Of a DNA stretch of 64,000 nt, positions 9,227 to 18,621 are shown piece by piece. The position numbers were made by a program, and so were the translations under genes. Every line of letters begins with the position of its first letter. Position 1 is the first letter of the stretch. Under the pieces are notes generated by a model. That model saw nothing but the letters and a program-made list of their open reading frames with translations. It made no database searches and was not told the origin of the DNA. This stretch comes from Helicobacter acinonychis (GTDB taxonomy: Bacteria > Campylobacterota > Campylobacteria > Campylobacterales > Helicobacteraceae): positions 1,054,001-1,118,000 of the forward strand of contig NZ_UGIA01000001.1 in assembly GCF_900461455.1 (NCBI RefSeq), in the 5' to 3' direction.

Positions 9227-10499
9227 GTTTAAACAACTCTTTACCGATATAAATCCCCCCTTTTAATTCATGCTCAATCTCTAAAAGACGGTTGTATTTA
9301 GCGATCCTTTCACTCCTTGCGGTGGATCCGGTTTTGATTTCTCCTGTATTGAGCGCGACTGCAAAATCAGCGATAAAGCTGTCTTCACTCTCTCCGCTTC
9401 TATGGCTCATCACGCATTGATAGGCATGGTGTTTGGCTAATCTTATGGTCTCTAAAGTCTCGCTAATAGTGCCAATTTGGTTGGGTTTGATTAAAATCGC
9501 ATTGGCAATGTTTTTTTTAATACCCTTTTGCAAAATACTCGCATTCGTTACAAACAGATCATCGCCCACCAGCTGAATTTGACGCCCTAATTCCTTGCTT
9601 AAAAACGCCCAACCCTCCCAATCGTCTTCGCTCAAACCATCTTCAATGGACACAATTGGGTATTTTGCGACCAACTCTTTATAATAAGCCACCAATTCTT
9701 GTGCGTTTAAAATCTTATTTTCACCTTTTAAATGGTAATTAAAATGTTCATCCACCAATTCGCTGCTCGCCACATCTAAAGCGAGTGCGATTTCTTCGCC
9801 TAGCTTGTAACCGGCTTTTTCAATGGCTTGAGAAATCACTTCAAGGGGTTCTACATTGTTTTTAAAATTAGGTGCAAAGCCCCCTTCATCGCCCACGCTT
9901 GTGAGCTGGTTTTTTTCATCCAAAAGTTTTTTGAGCGTGTGATAGACTTCTGCACTCGCTCTTAAGGCTTCTTTAAAGCTCTCAAACCCTAAAGGCATGA
10001 TCATGTATTCTTGGAAGTCTATAGAATTATTGGCATGCGATCCGCCGTTGATGATATTGAGCATCGGAACAGGCAAAGTTAAAGCGTTAGCCCCCCCTAA
10101 ATAGCGATATAATGGCATGTTTAAAGCCTTTGCACTCGCTCTTGCTAACGCCATAGACACGCCCAAGGAGGCATTCGCCCCTAAATTAGCGTAATTAGGT
10201 GTGCCATCTAAAGCCTTCAGTCTCCCATCCACAAAGGCTTGATTGATCGCTTCAAGCCCTATTAAGTTGTGTTTGATCACAGTATTGACATTTTCGCATG
10301 CCCTTAAGACCCCCTTACCTAAAAAACGGGTTTTGTCGTTATCTCTTAATTCTAGTGCTTCTCTTTTACCGGTGCTCGCCCCACTAGACACAATCGCGCT
10401 CGCTTTCGTGTTATCGCTTAAAATCACGCTGGCTTGAATGGTGGGATTACCCCTACTATCCATCACTTCTAAAGCATGAATATCTTTAATCGTTAGCAT
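9219..10499 (-). CDS. eno: Enolase
   Basis: Converts 2-phosphoglycerate to phosphoenolpyruvate; 426 aa, full length. Visible motifs: [15 protein letters not shown] near the N-terminus, GDDLFVTN metal site, LIKPNQIGT with the catalytic lysine, and SHRSGESED. The ATG at 10499 was chosen over the in-frame TTG one codon before it because it fits [12 protein letters not shown] and the AAGGA spacing. It follows recA by 10 nt. Confidence 0.97.
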   Translation of the reverse strand: MLTIKDIHALEVMDSRGNPTIQASVILSDNTKASAIVSSGASTGKREALELRDNDKTRFLGKGVLRACENVNTVIKHNLIGLEAINQAFVDGRLKALDGTPNYANLGANASLGVSMALARASAKALNMPLYRYLGGANALTLPVPMLNIINGGSHANNSIDFQEYMIMPLGFESFKEALRASAEVYHTLKKLLDEKNQLTSVGDEGGFAPNFKNNVEPLEVISQAIEKAGYKLGEEIALALDVASSELVDEHFNYHLKGENKILNAQELVAYYKELVAKYPIVSIEDGLSEDDWEGWAFLSKELGRQIQLVGDDLFVTNASILQKGIKKNIANAILIKPNQIGTISETLETIRLAKHHAYQCVMSHRSGESEDSFIADFAVALNTGEIKTGSTARSERIAKYNRLLEIEHELKGGIYIGKELFKHG

Positions 10500-10509
10500 C
10501 AAGATCCTT

Positions 10510-11553
10510 TTATTCCATTTCTTCTAAGGGCTCATCCGGTAAAGGCATGATCTCTTCATTAGAGCCAATACTCTCTTTAATCTTAAGAATGATTTCATTC
10601 GCTAGGGCTTTATCTTCTTTCAATAAAGCTTTAGCGTTTTCTCTGCCTTGCCCTAGCTTTTTATCCTGGTAGCTAAGCCATGCCCCACTCTTATCCACAA
10701 TGTCTAATTTCACGCCATAATCAATGATTTCGCCCTCTTTAGAAATCCCTTCCCCAAACATGATGTCAAATTCCGCTTCTCTAAAAGGCGGAGCGACTTT
10801 ATTTTTAACCACTTTGACTTTAGCCCTGTTGCCGATATGCTGTTCGTTTTGTTTTAAAGCCGCAATCCTTCTAATATCAATCCTAACGCTCGCATAGAAT
10901 TTTAAAGCATTACCTCCGGTTGTGGTCTCTGGGCTCCCATAACCCATCATGCCGATTTTCATTCTTATTTGATTGATAAAAATGAGAGTGGTGTTCATCT
11001 TGTGCAAAACACCGGTGATTTTTCTTAACGCATGGCTCATAAGTCTTGCTTGCAAGCCCACATGCTGATCGCCCATATCCCCATCAATCTCAGCTTTAGG
11101 CGTAAGAGCCGCCACAGAATCTACCACCACTAAATCAATCCCTCCGCTTCTGGTGATCGTTTCTAAAATCTCTAAAGCTTGCTCGCCGGTATCTGGTTGG
11201 GAAACGAGTAAATTTTCCGTATCCACGCCCAGCCTTTTTGCATAATGCACATCTAGGGCATGCTCAGCGTCAATAAATGCACACACGCCTCCATTTTTTT
11301 GGCATTCTGCAATAATGTGCAAGCTTAAAGTAGTCTTACCGCTTGACTCTGGCCCATAAATTTCAATGATCCTACCTTTAGGAACGCCCCCAATCCCTAA
11401 AGCCAAATCCAACCCTAACGAGCCCGTAGAAATAGAGTCAATCTTTTCTACCTGCTTATCCCCAAGGCGCACCAACGCCCCCTTACCAAAAACCTTATCA
11501 ATTTGTTTGATCGCTAAAGAAATCGCTTTTTGTTTGTCTTCATCTATCGCCAT
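10510..11553 (-). CDS. recA: Recombinase RecA
   Basis: 347 aa. P-loop GPESSGKT at 67-74, catalytic E97 in FIDAEHALD, and LIFINQIR motif. It drives strand exchange in recombination repair and natural transformation. The C-terminus is acidic as expected. A -10 box at 11610-11615 overlaps that of the divergent mqnD gene. Confidence 0.98.
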   Translation of the reverse strand: MAIDEDKQKAISLAIKQIDKVFGKGALVRLGDKQVEKIDSISTGSLGLDLALGIGGVPKGRIIEIYGPESSGKTTLSLHIIAECQKNGGVCAFIDAEHALDVHYAKRLGVDTENLLVSQPDTGEQALEILETITRSGGIDLVVVDSVAALTPKAEIDGDMGDQHVGLQARLMSHALRKITGVLHKMNTTLIFINQIRMKIGMMGYGSPETTTGGNALKFYASVRIDIRRIAALKQNEQHIGNRAKVKVVKNKVAPPFREAEFDIMFGEGISKEGEIIDYGVKLDIVDKSGAWLSYQDKKLGQGRENAKALLKEDKALANEIILKIKESIGSNEEIMPLPDEPLEEME

Positions 11554-11609
11554 TAAACCACCTTATTGAATTTGATTCGTTTATTCTATCAAATCCTAGC
11601 CTAAAATCT

Positions 11610-11617
11610 ATTATAAT
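11610..11617. promoter_or_regulatory. Overlapping divergent -10 boxes of recA and mqnD
   Basis: ATTATAAT contains TATAAT on both strands: plus 11612-11617 for mqnD and minus 11615-11610 for recA. The predicted starts are near 11624 (mqnD, 28-nt leader) and 11603 (recA, 50-nt leader). Both polymerases cannot bind at once. Confidence 0.55.
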
Positions 11618-11651
11618 AAAAGGGCTTACCCTACCATAAAAGGAATTTGCT

Positions 11652-12515
11652 TTGATTAGTGTCGCTCATAGCCCTGATGCTGATGATATTTTCATGTATT
11701 ATGCGATTAAGTTTGGCTGGATAGATTGCCCCATTAAAAACAAAACATTTAAAAACATTGCCCTAGATATTGAAACCCTAAATAAAGAAGCCCTAAAAAA
11801 CACTTATGATGTGAGCGCGATTAGTTTTGGGCTATACCCTAAAATTGCGAACGATTACGCCTTGCTCCCTACGGCGACGAGCTTTGGGAATGGCTATGGA
11901 CCTAAATTGGTGAAAAAAAAAGGCGTGAAATTAAAAAAAGATTTTAGAGTCGCATTAAGTGGGGAGCATACTACAAACGCCCTCTTATTTAAAATCTATT
12001 ACAAACATGCGCGTATCGTTTATATGAACTTCTTAGATATTGAAAAAGCGGTGCTTGAAGGAAAAGTGCATGCGGGCGTATTGATCCATGAAAATATCTT
12101 GGATTTTCATAGCGAATTAGAAGTGGAAAAAGAATTGTGGGATGTTTGGAAAGAATTGATTGAAATTGATTTGCCCTTGCCTTTAGGGGGCATGGCGATT
12201 AGGCGCTCTATCCCTTTGTATCGCGCGATTTTGATTAAAAAGGCTTTGATTAAAGCCATTGAAACCGCCTTAAAACACCAAGATTTACTCTCTCAAATGC
12301 TGCTAGAACGCTCGCTCATTCGTGTCAATAAAGAGCAATTAAAAACCTATTTAAACTTGTATGCGAATGAGACTTCAACGCGCTTGAGTGGGATTCAAAT
12401 TTTAGCCATAGACAAGCTTTTTGAATTAGGCTATCAGCATGGGTTTTATGCCCATTTGTTAAAAGCTAAAGATTGCTTGCTCACTGATGAATATTTAAAA
12501 TACCGCTTTTCTTAA
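11652..12515 (+). CDS. mqnD: 1,4-dihydroxy-6-naphthoate synthase (futalosine menaquinone pathway)
   Basis: 287 aa, periplasmic-binding-protein fold without signal sequence. N-terminal AHSPDADDIFMYYA and the YDVSAISFG segment match MqnD, which makes dihydroxynaphthoate from cyclic dehypoxanthine futalosine. Helicobacter makes menaquinone by this route. Start is TTG at 11652 behind AAAAGGA. It overlaps the opposing membrane protein by 4 nt. A related paralogue MqnA exists; the SPD motif favours MqnD. Confidence 0.85.
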   Translation: MISVAHSPDADDIFMYYAIKFGWIDCPIKNKTFKNIALDIETLNKEALKNTYDVSAISFGLYPKIANDYALLPTATSFGNGYGPKLVKKKGVKLKKDFRVALSGEHTTNALLFKIYYKHARIVYMNFLDIEKAVLEGKVHAGVLIHENILDFHSELEVEKELWDVWKELIEIDLPLPLGGMAIRRSIPLYRAILIKKALIKAIETALKHQDLLSQMLLERSLIRVNKEQLKTYLNLYANETSTRLSGIQILAIDKLFELGYQHGFYAHLLKAKDCLLTDEYLKYRFS

Positions 12516-13279
12516 TCCAATTCTAATTTATGGGCGAGTAGATAACGGCTCACTCCATACAATAAAAGGATTTTTAAAAAATCCACTCCCCATAAAAGAT
12601 AGTATTGATTTTCTTGTAATTCTTGTTGTTGTAAGAAGTAATAAAACCCTTCATTGATGCTTAAATGAGAATGCATTAAGGGGAGCAACGAATTAAACGC
12701 TAATTCCAAAACAACCCCTACAAAGATAAATAACAACCCTCCTAGTAAAAAACGCGCTCTTTTGATCCTAGCCGCATTTAAAACGCTTAAAACAAATAAA
12801 AATTTCATTAAAACAAGCCCTAAAAACAGAGCAATGCCTATGGTTTTAGTGGGCTTTAACACAAAGGTTTTTAAAGTGGTGTGCAAGATAAATAAAACGC
12901 TTGATTGTGCGTTAAAAAGATAATATCCCAAACGCACGCTCGCCACAAACCAAAACAGACTAAAGACAAAAAACACCATAGGGAGCAAGATTTTAGGGAG
13001 CAATAAAGACTCCAAACTAATAGGTAAAGAAAAGCTTAAAACCCCTCTTTTAGAAAAAAGCGCGTTGAGGTTTTTAACCGCTCCCACGCTGATTGCGACT
13101 AGTAAAAACGCCCCAAAAACAAAAAAGAGCGTGTAGCTTAAAGTGAGCATGGTTATTTCTTCAACGCTTTGAGAGGAAAAACAAACCGCTAAAATCGTGA
13201 GCGTCAATAAAAAATTCCCTATAACAACATTCCCTACTTGCCCTAAAGCGTCATGTTTAAAAACTTTTAAAAAACCCAT
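12512..13279 (-). CDS. Integral membrane protein, ABC-2 permease-like (HP0151 family)
   Basis: 255 aa with about six hydrophobic segments and an N-terminal MGFLKVFKHDALG stretch like that of ABC-2 type permeases. No ATPase gene is adjacent, so the partner and substrate are unknown. Upstream there is AAGG close to the ATG. Confidence 0.6.
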   Translation of the reverse strand: MGFLKVFKHDALGQVGNVVIGNFLLTLTILAVCFSSQSVEEITMLTLSYTLFFVFGAFLLVAISVGAVKNLNALFSKRGVLSFSLPISLESLLLPKILLPMVFFVFSLFWFVASVRLGYYLFNAQSSVLFILHTTLKTFVLKPTKTIGIALFLGLVLMKFLFVLSVLNAARIKRARFLLGGLLFIFVGVVLELAFNSLLPLMHSHLSINEGFYYFLQQQELQENQYYLLWGVDFLKILLLYGVSRYLLAHKLELD

Positions 13280-13630
13280 AGCCTTATTATATCCATTTGG
13301 ATAGAGATTTTAGGTTTTTTCTCATTCAATGTTAATAAAAAAGACTCAAAGGCATTTTTTAAAATAAAATAGTAAAGAGCTTGACGCCAGTCAAGCGATA
13401 ATCTCTTAAAAAAAGCGGTCTTGGGGGTAGGGGGTAGTTTGTTGGGGTTAAGGGGGGCATTATCGCAAAATACCCCCTATCCCCTTAAGGGAATGAGCTT
13501 AAAACAAAGCAACTAAAATCCCATTTTTTAAAAAAGTAAAAAGGTTTATTGATATTTAATAAAAATAAAGCTTTTAATTTTTAAAGCGATTTTTTAGAGA
13601 GACTTTGTGTGTCAAAATCTCATACAAACA
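13280..13630. other. Gene-free interval with a dispersed repeat
   Basis: No credible ORF. It contains the best-preserved copy of the dispersed intergenic repeat (13459-13522). A GC-richer block around 13430-13460 (GGGGGTAGGGGG) is part of or next to that repeat. Confidence 0.65.
13459..13522 (+). repeat. Dispersed intergenic repeat, best copy
   Basis: Order of blocks: CATTATCGCAAAATA, CCCCCTATCCCCTTAAGG, GAATGAGCTTAAAACAAAG, CAACTAAAA. The copy at 26530-26587 carries the same blocks in the same order on the other strand. Copies at 1-30, 27000-27020 and 62591-62620 carry the central blocks. Confidence 0.6.
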
Positions 13631-14218
13631 CTAAAGCTCTTTAAAAAAAGCCAATTGCTCTAAAACCAATTCTTCTTTATTTTCAAAAATGAATTTAAAA
13701 AGGATCTTATAGCGCCCCATTTTATCGCTCTCTAACAAATCAAATTTTAAAGGCTCGCATGCGTTTTTGCAATCAAGCACTCCTAATAATCTGGGTTGGG
13801 ATTGGCTAGGATAGAACGCTAAATACACCTGAATATTTTGCAAATTAACATTGGATTTTAGCGGTTGCAATTGTGCATAAAGCGTGTTGGATTTTTCCAA
13901 AATCAAGGCGTTTTTTAAAAGGTTTTCTTGGAGTTTTTTATCCCCATGCGTGCCTTTAGAAAAATAAGGCAAAATAGGGGTTTTAAAATTTTCTGCAAGG
14001 GGTTTTAAACCCACCAAAAAACGATAATTGGATTTAAAATTTTCATAGGTTTTAAGCATGGCGTTAAAGTTTAAATCCACTTCGTTATGACCCTTAAAAT
14101 AAACCAAATCGTTTTTAGGCGAATTTTTTAGGGCAAACACCACCAAAAACACCACAATCCCAAGCCCAAGAATTAACACGCTCATAATTCCTAAAGGCCA
14201 AAAGTTTTTTTCTTTCAT
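13631..14218 (-). CDS. Membrane-anchored protein at the end of the cco operon (FixH/CcoH-like)
   Basis: 195 aa with one N-terminal membrane helix (about 9-30) preceded by NFWPLG, and a periplasmic domain. The N-terminus and position after ccoNOQP resemble the FixH/CcoH assembly proteins of cbb3 oxidase, but similarity beyond the helix is not obvious. It starts 12 nt after the TPM-like gene stop. Confidence 0.5.
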   Translation of the reverse strand: MKEKNFWPLGIMSVLILGLGIVVFLVVFALKNSPKNDLVYFKGHNEVDLNFNAMLKTYENFKSNYRFLVGLKPLAENFKTPILPYFSKGTHGDKKLQENLLKNALILEKSNTLYAQLQPLKSNVNLQNIQVYLAFYPSQSQPRLLGVLDCKNACEPLKFDLLESDKMGRYKILFKFIFENKEELVLEQLAFFKEL

Positions 14219-14230
14219 TGATTTTCCCTC

Positions 14231-14818
14231 TTAAGACTTTTTAAAAAAATAAAACCCCAAAAACGCACCCAAAAGCGTCAATAACAAAATATAAATAACC
14301 ACCTTTGAAAAAGTCGCTCCCTTAGGGGCGTTAAAATTTTGCGTAATATTCACACGATATTTTTCCGCTAAAGCATCCACTGCAACCGAATAGCCATTGA
14401 TGAGCATGGCTGAAATCCTTGAAGGCGTGTATTCTTTAGCATTTGCAGGCAGTAAGGGAGCGATTTTTTCAAAAAAGATTTTATCAGTGTCTAACAAATC
14501 TTTAGGGTTAGCCACCAATTCTATTTTTTGAGCGTCATGGTAAAAAAAGAATGCCACAAAAGGGGGTTTGAGTTGTTTTAAAAAGCCCTCTTGATAGCTT
14601 TGGCGCTCTTTTTTATCCGCTAGAATGATAGGATTTTTTTCAAAATCTGTCATGTCAATCACAAAGCTCACGCCTGTTTTAAGATAAAGCTCTTTAGAAA
14701 CGCCCTCCACAAACGAAACGCTTTTTTCTACCAAACGCCCTTTAGAATTGTTAAAAACATAAGACCCATTCGCCCACAAAAAATGAATAAAGGCTATGAC
14801 AAGCCATAAGCTCTTCAT
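14231..14818 (-). CDS. TPM-like membrane protein in the cco operon (HP0149 family)
   Basis: 195 aa: N-terminal signal-like helix, a domain with TGVSFVIDM and FVAFFFYHDAQKIELV resembling the TPM (TLP18.3/Psb32) fold, and a C-terminal membrane helix (about 168-190). The ATG overlaps the stop of the 35-aa gene before it (ATGA), so it is translationally coupled. Role in oxidase assembly is inferred from position only. Confidence 0.6.
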   Translation of the reverse strand: MKSLWLVIAFIHFLWANGSYVFNNSKGRLVEKSVSFVEGVSKELYLKTGVSFVIDMTDFEKNPIILADKKERQSYQEGFLKQLKPPFVAFFFYHDAQKIELVANPKDLLDTDKIFFEKIAPLLPANAKEYTPSRISAMLINGYSVAVDALAEKYRVNITQNFNAPKGATFSKVVIYILLLTLLGAFLGFYFFKKS

Positions 14819-14922
14819 GTGCTAAACAAAAACAAGTTAGGCACAAAAGAAATAACAATCGTCATTAGAATGGTCGCTACGACCATTAGGGCTAAGATTT
14901 TTTCTAGAGTGGTGAATTTCAT
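14815..14922 (-). CDS. 35-aa single-span membrane micro-protein in the cco operon
   Basis: Small ORF, MKFTTLEKILALMVV continuing to a hydrophobic stretch and ending PNLFLFST. It shares ATGA overlaps with both neighbours: its ATG (14920-14922) overlaps the stop of the DUF4006 gene, and its TGA (14815-14817) overlaps the ATG of the TPM-like gene. One membrane helix spans about residues 8-28. The tight overlaps on both sides strongly suggest it is translated. cbb3 oxidases carry small subunits, and this is a candidate accessory peptide; that is inference. Confidence 0.7.
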   Translation of the reverse strand: MKFTTLEKILALMVVATILMTIVISFVPNLFLFST

Positions 14923-15125
14923 TTTTGACTCCCTTGATTGACCAATTCATAATTAGCGTGGTTTTGAGTGCTCTTCATCTCTAAAGCGTTAATATCCTTA
15001 TAGCGGTAATAATTGGTGGCTTGCTCTTTTTGGATATGAACCGCTTTAAGCCCAAAGAAAACAGCCACACACAACAAAATAACCACAATCAGTAAATTTC
15101 CTACTAATCCGTTTAAAAATTTCAT
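14919..15125 (-). CDS. DUF4006-family small membrane protein
   Basis: 68 aa with one membrane helix (about 7-27) and a polar C-terminus. Family members occur next to cbb3 oxidase genes in Campylobacterota. AAAGGAA precedes the ATG, 10 nt after the ccoP stop. Its last codons overlap the start of the 35-aa gene. Confidence 0.7.
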   Translation of the reverse strand: MKFLNGLVGNLLIVVILLCVAVFFGLKAVHIQKEQATNYYRYKDINALEMKSTQNHANYELVNQGSQK

Positions 15126-15135
15126 TTCTTTTCCT

Positions 15136-16014
15136 TTAATTTTCTAAGGGTTTTAGCGATTGGATAAATTCGGCTAACGCTTTCACTTGCAAGTCGCTAA
15201 AGTTTTTATATTTAAATGATGGCATATGCCCTATATTGCCCTTTTTACCATGCGTTAAGATATTTCTTAAGAAATTCTCTGTGCCATAAGTAGTCAAATT
15301 GGCCGCAAACACTTGATTGTCTTGCAAGCCCTTACCATCATTACCATGACAACCCACACAGCCCATGCTTTCAAACAATTCCTTGCCTTTGTCAATGAGT
15401 TGAGGGTTCTTGGTCTTTTTAACGCTAGAAATTTCTGCCATCACATAGCTTGCAATCGCTTTAGCGTCTTTTTCATCTAATTCCATAGAGGGCATTTCCC
15501 CAGCAAGATAATCCATGCCTTTAGAACCATGCTTAATGGTGTCCATAATGCCTTCTTCTTTACCCCATCGCACTAAATTTTGAGCGCTCCCATGCAAGCC
15601 CTCAGCCGTGATACCATGGCATTGCGAACAATGGACTAAAAAGATGCCTTGACCCATATCCACCAATTCCTTTTGACCCAAATTCTTCCATTTGGCTTCA
15701 AATTTTTGGTTGTGCACTTTAACCTCTTCATTATATTGCCCAATTTGAGAAAAGCTATTCAGCGGATACCCAAAGAAAAAATACCAAAAAGCCCACACGA
15801 TCATGCACATAAAACTCACGATCCAACCTACTGGCACATTATTAGCAAATTCCCCTATCCCATCAAACAAATGCCCATTATTTATGAGCTCCCCTTGGGA
15901 TTTGCTATCGCGCATTTCTTTAATGAGCGAACTAGATTCATAGATGGTTAAAACTAAAATCACAAGCGCTGCAATCAAGCCAAAAACATTGATATGGTCG
16001 TTTAAAAAATCCAT
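15136..16014 (-). CDS. ccoP: cbb3-type cytochrome c oxidase subunit III, dihaem CcoP
   Basis: 292 aa. Two membrane helices (about 9-28 and 63-83) then two haem c sites, CSQCH at 129-133 and CVGCH at 219-223. It passes electrons from cytochrome c to the catalytic subunit. The ATG at 16014 with AAAGGAAAG upstream is preferred to in-frame starts inside ccoQ. Confidence 0.96.
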   Translation of the reverse strand: MDFLNDHINVFGLIAALVILVLTIYESSSLIKEMRDSKSQGELINNGHLFDGIGEFANNVPVGWIVSFMCMIVWAFWYFFFGYPLNSFSQIGQYNEEVKVHNQKFEAKWKNLGQKELVDMGQGIFLVHCSQCHGITAEGLHGSAQNLVRWGKEEGIMDTIKHGSKGMDYLAGEMPSMELDEKDAKAIASYVMAEISSVKKTKNPQLIDKGKELFESMGCVGCHGNDGKGLQDNQVFAANLTTYGTENFLRNILTHGKKGNIGHMPSFKYKNFSDLQVKALAEFIQSLKPLEN

Positions 16015-16015
16015 T

Positions 16016-16234
16016 TTAACTTTCCTTTGTGTTATTACCATAAACTTTTTTATGGCGTGGTTCAATCAACTCATCTTCTAATGTATCGTTTAACACCAAG
16101 TATCCGTATCGCTCATAATCCACGATGCCTTTTTTTTGCTTTCTATACATGCTAAAAATATAGGCATATAAAAAGAGCGTAAAAAGAATGGTAAAAAACA
16201 CATACGCAAAGCCTCTCACACTTTCTAAATCCAT
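16016..16234 (-). CDS. ccoQ: cbb3 oxidase small subunit CcoQ
   Basis: 72 aa with one membrane helix (about 8-28) and a charged cytoplasmic tail (YRKQKKG). Size and position between ccoO and ccoP identify it; the subunit stabilises the complex. ATG at 16234 is preceded directly by an in-frame GTG; both lie downstream of GGGGG. Confidence 0.85.
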   Translation of the reverse strand: MDLESVRGFAYVFFTILFTLFLYAYIFSMYRKQKKGIVDYERYGYLVLNDTLEDELIEPRHKKVYGNNTKES

Positions 16235-16244
16235 CACTCACCCC

Positions 16245-16946
16245 CTATTGTTTAGCGCTTTTGTTAGCGTTAATCCTAGAATTACCCAAGCTATTCAAAT
16301 AAGCGATCAAAGCTACGATTTCTGGCACTTCGCCTCTTTGAATGGCGTCTAACACTCGTTTATCTTTCATGTCAGAGGCGATTTTTTGCGCTTCTTCTAA
16401 ATAGGCTTTTTTAGCTTCTTTCATATTCCCTAATTTCACGCCATTTTCTGTGTCATAAGGCACGCCAAAAACCTTTTTTTGCGTCAAAGCTTCTGCATAA
16501 GCGGTATCAAAATCGCTCTTTTTTGCAAATAAATGCTGATAGGCTGGCATGATGCTATGAGGCACGACGCTTTTAGGATCGAGCATGTGCTTTTCATGCC
16601 AATCGGTTGTACGGTAATCCCCCACCCTATGCAAATCAGGACCAATCCTTTTAGAGCCCCACAAGAAAGGTCTATCATACGCATACTCCCCACTCAAACT
16701 ATATGCACCATAGCGATCCACCTCAGCTTGGAAAGGGCGGATGAGCTGGGAATGGCAGTTATAACAACCCTCTTTAATATAAATTTGTCTCCCCGCTGTC
16801 TCTAAAGTCGTATAAGGTCGTAAGCCTTCAATCGGACGAGCGGATTTAAAGAAGTTGGGCAAAATCTCCACCAAGCCTGCAATCGCAAACACAAAAATGA
16901 ACGCAAGAGTGAAAAAGAACGGATTTTTTTCCAAAAAGTTAAACAT
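16245..16946 (-). CDS. ccoO: cbb3 oxidase subunit II, monohaem CcoO
   Basis: 233 aa, one N-terminal membrane helix (about 10-30) and a single haem c site CYNCH at 61-65, with the conserved IRPFQAEVDRYG after it. The ATG at 16946 sits 7 nt after GGGAGG and overlaps the end of ccoN by 8 nt; a TTG two codons upstream is less likely. Confidence 0.95.
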   Translation of the reverse strand: MFNFLEKNPFFFTLAFIFVFAIAGLVEILPNFFKSARPIEGLRPYTTLETAGRQIYIKEGCYNCHSQLIRPFQAEVDRYGAYSLSGEYAYDRPFLWGSKRIGPDLHRVGDYRTTDWHEKHMLDPKSVVPHSIMPAYQHLFAKKSDFDTAYAEALTQKKVFGVPYDTENGVKLGNMKEAKKAYLEEAQKIASDMKDKRVLDAIQRGEVPEIVALIAYLNSLGNSRINANKSAKQ

Positions 16947-18426
16947 TTTCAACCTCCCTTGATCGAGACATAGGCGTAGCGTAATTGGGCTCGCGCTCTA
17001 ACTTTTTGCCTGCAGAGATTGTCATAAAAATATTGTAGGCAAAGATAATAAATCCAATAAAATACATAAGACCCCCAACGCCCCTAATATTGTAATAAGG
17101 GATCAACACCTTAACCGTATCAATGAACTGATAAGTGAGATTCCCATATTGATCCACATCCCTCCACATCATCCCTTGCGTGATCCCTGCAATCCACATG
17201 GACGAAAAGTAAAGCACAATCCCTAAAGTCATGATCCAGAATTGGAAATCCACAAGACGCCCTGAATAGATCTCTCTTTTGAAAAGCCTAGGCGTCATGT
17301 GATACATGCTTGCAATCAAAGTAAATCCTACCCAACCAAGCACGCCATCATGCACATGCCCTACAATCCAATCAGTAAAGTGCGCTAATGCGTTCACGCT
17401 TTTAATCGCTTGAATTGCCCCCTCTAAAGTAGAAAGCATGTAGAAAGTAGAGCCCAAAACCAAGAATTTAATTAAAGGGCTTTCTTTGAGTTGGTGCCAT
17501 TGACCTCTCATCGTTAAAAGCATGTTAATAGCTGTCCCCCAAGAAGGCAAAATCAACACCACTGAAAACACGCTAGAGAGAGTTTGCACCCAATCAGGCA
17601 CGGTGGAATAAATCAAATGGTGCCCACCTGCCCAGATATAAACAAACATTAAACTCCAGAAAGAAAACAAAGTAAGCTTGTAAGAAAAGATAGGCTGACC
17701 GCTCTCTTTAGGCAAGAAATAATAAATCGTGCCAATCAAACCGCTCGTAAAAACAAAAGCGACCGCATTATGACCCCACCACCATTGAATGAGTGCATCA
17801 TTACTGCCTGAATACAGAGAAATAGAATGCCAAATGCTCCCCATATCAGCGATAAAATAAGTGGGGATAGAAAGGTTATTGAAGATATACATCACCGCTA
17901 TGCCCACATAAGTAGCAATATAATACCATAAAGATACATAAATAGTATTTTCTCTCCTAACGCTCATGCTCCCAAACATGCTAATCCCCCATAGCACCCA
18001 CACGATAACTACAATAATGTCTAAAGGCCACATCAATTCAGCGTATTCTTTGGATTGATTCAACCCAGCAAACAGGCTAATGACCGCTAGCACTAAAAGA
18101 AGTATCCACAGCCAAAAGTGCAACAGCCCCACGAACCTTAAAAAAGGGTGTTGGTAATAGGTGATTTTAAGCACCCTTTGACCAATATAATACCAACTCG
18201 CCCAAATCCCTCCAAGAGTGAATCCATAAATCACTGCATTGGTGTGTAAAGGGCGCAAGCGGCCAAAAATCCCATACTCCCCTGCAATATAATTCAAACT
18301 AGGGAAAGACAACTCAAAGGCCAACACTATCCCTATTAACATGCCCACTACCCCAAATGCAATCATTGCATAAAGAAATAGCTTGCTAATGGAATAATCG
18401 TAACTTAAAGGCACACTTTTTTGCAT
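16939..18426 (-). CDS. ccoN: cbb3-type cytochrome c oxidase catalytic subunit CcoN
   Basis: 495 aa with about twelve membrane helices. Histidine ligands are visible: RPLHTNAV (low-spin haem), WWGHNAVAF (copper B), GGHHL (copper B) and VGHVHDGVLGW (haem b3/b). It is the only terminal oxidase type of this species and works at low oxygen. First gene of ccoNOQP, with a -10 box at 18474-18479. Confidence 0.97.
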   Translation of the reverse strand: MQKSVPLSYDYSISKLFLYAMIAFGVVGMLIGIVLAFELSFPSLNYIAGEYGIFGRLRPLHTNAVIYGFTLGGIWASWYYIGQRVLKITYYQHPFLRFVGLLHFWLWILLLVLAVISLFAGLNQSKEYAELMWPLDIIVVIVWVLWGISMFGSMSVRRENTIYVSLWYYIATYVGIAVMYIFNNLSIPTYFIADMGSIWHSISLYSGSNDALIQWWWGHNAVAFVFTSGLIGTIYYFLPKESGQPIFSYKLTLFSFWSLMFVYIWAGGHHLIYSTVPDWVQTLSSVFSVVLILPSWGTAINMLLTMRGQWHQLKESPLIKFLVLGSTFYMLSTLEGAIQAIKSVNALAHFTDWIVGHVHDGVLGWVGFTLIASMYHMTPRLFKREIYSGRLVDFQFWIMTLGIVLYFSSMWIAGITQGMMWRDVDQYGNLTYQFIDTVKVLIPYYNIRGVGGLMYFIGFIIFAYNIFMTISAGKKLEREPNYATPMSRSREVENV

Positions 18427-18469
18427 GCAATACTCCTATTTGTAGTCAATTTAACAAGGCAAAACATAA

Positions 18470-18479
18470 TATAATTATA
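18470..18479. promoter_or_regulatory. Overlapping divergent -10 boxes between ccoN and the anion transporter
   Basis: TATAATTATA contains TATAAT on the plus strand (18470-18475) and on the minus strand (18479-18474). The minus box fits ccoN with a start near 18467 and 41-nt leader. The plus box would give the transporter gene a long leader of about 140 nt. Confidence 0.5.
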
Positions 18480-18621
18480 AGATTTTATCTTTTTCAAAAA
18501 GCTTAAATTTTAGGATTTTTCTGTAACATTAAATTAAGAGTTAAATGCAATTTAATTTGATGATTTGAGCGCGATTTTTAAATTGAGTGCACCCCTTGTC
18601 TTTTTTAATGAAAGGATAAAC

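Noticed and set aside
18565-18621. N-terminal extension of the anion transporter
   Set aside because: No ribosome site at 18565; AAAGGA and a typical membrane-protein start lie at 18622.
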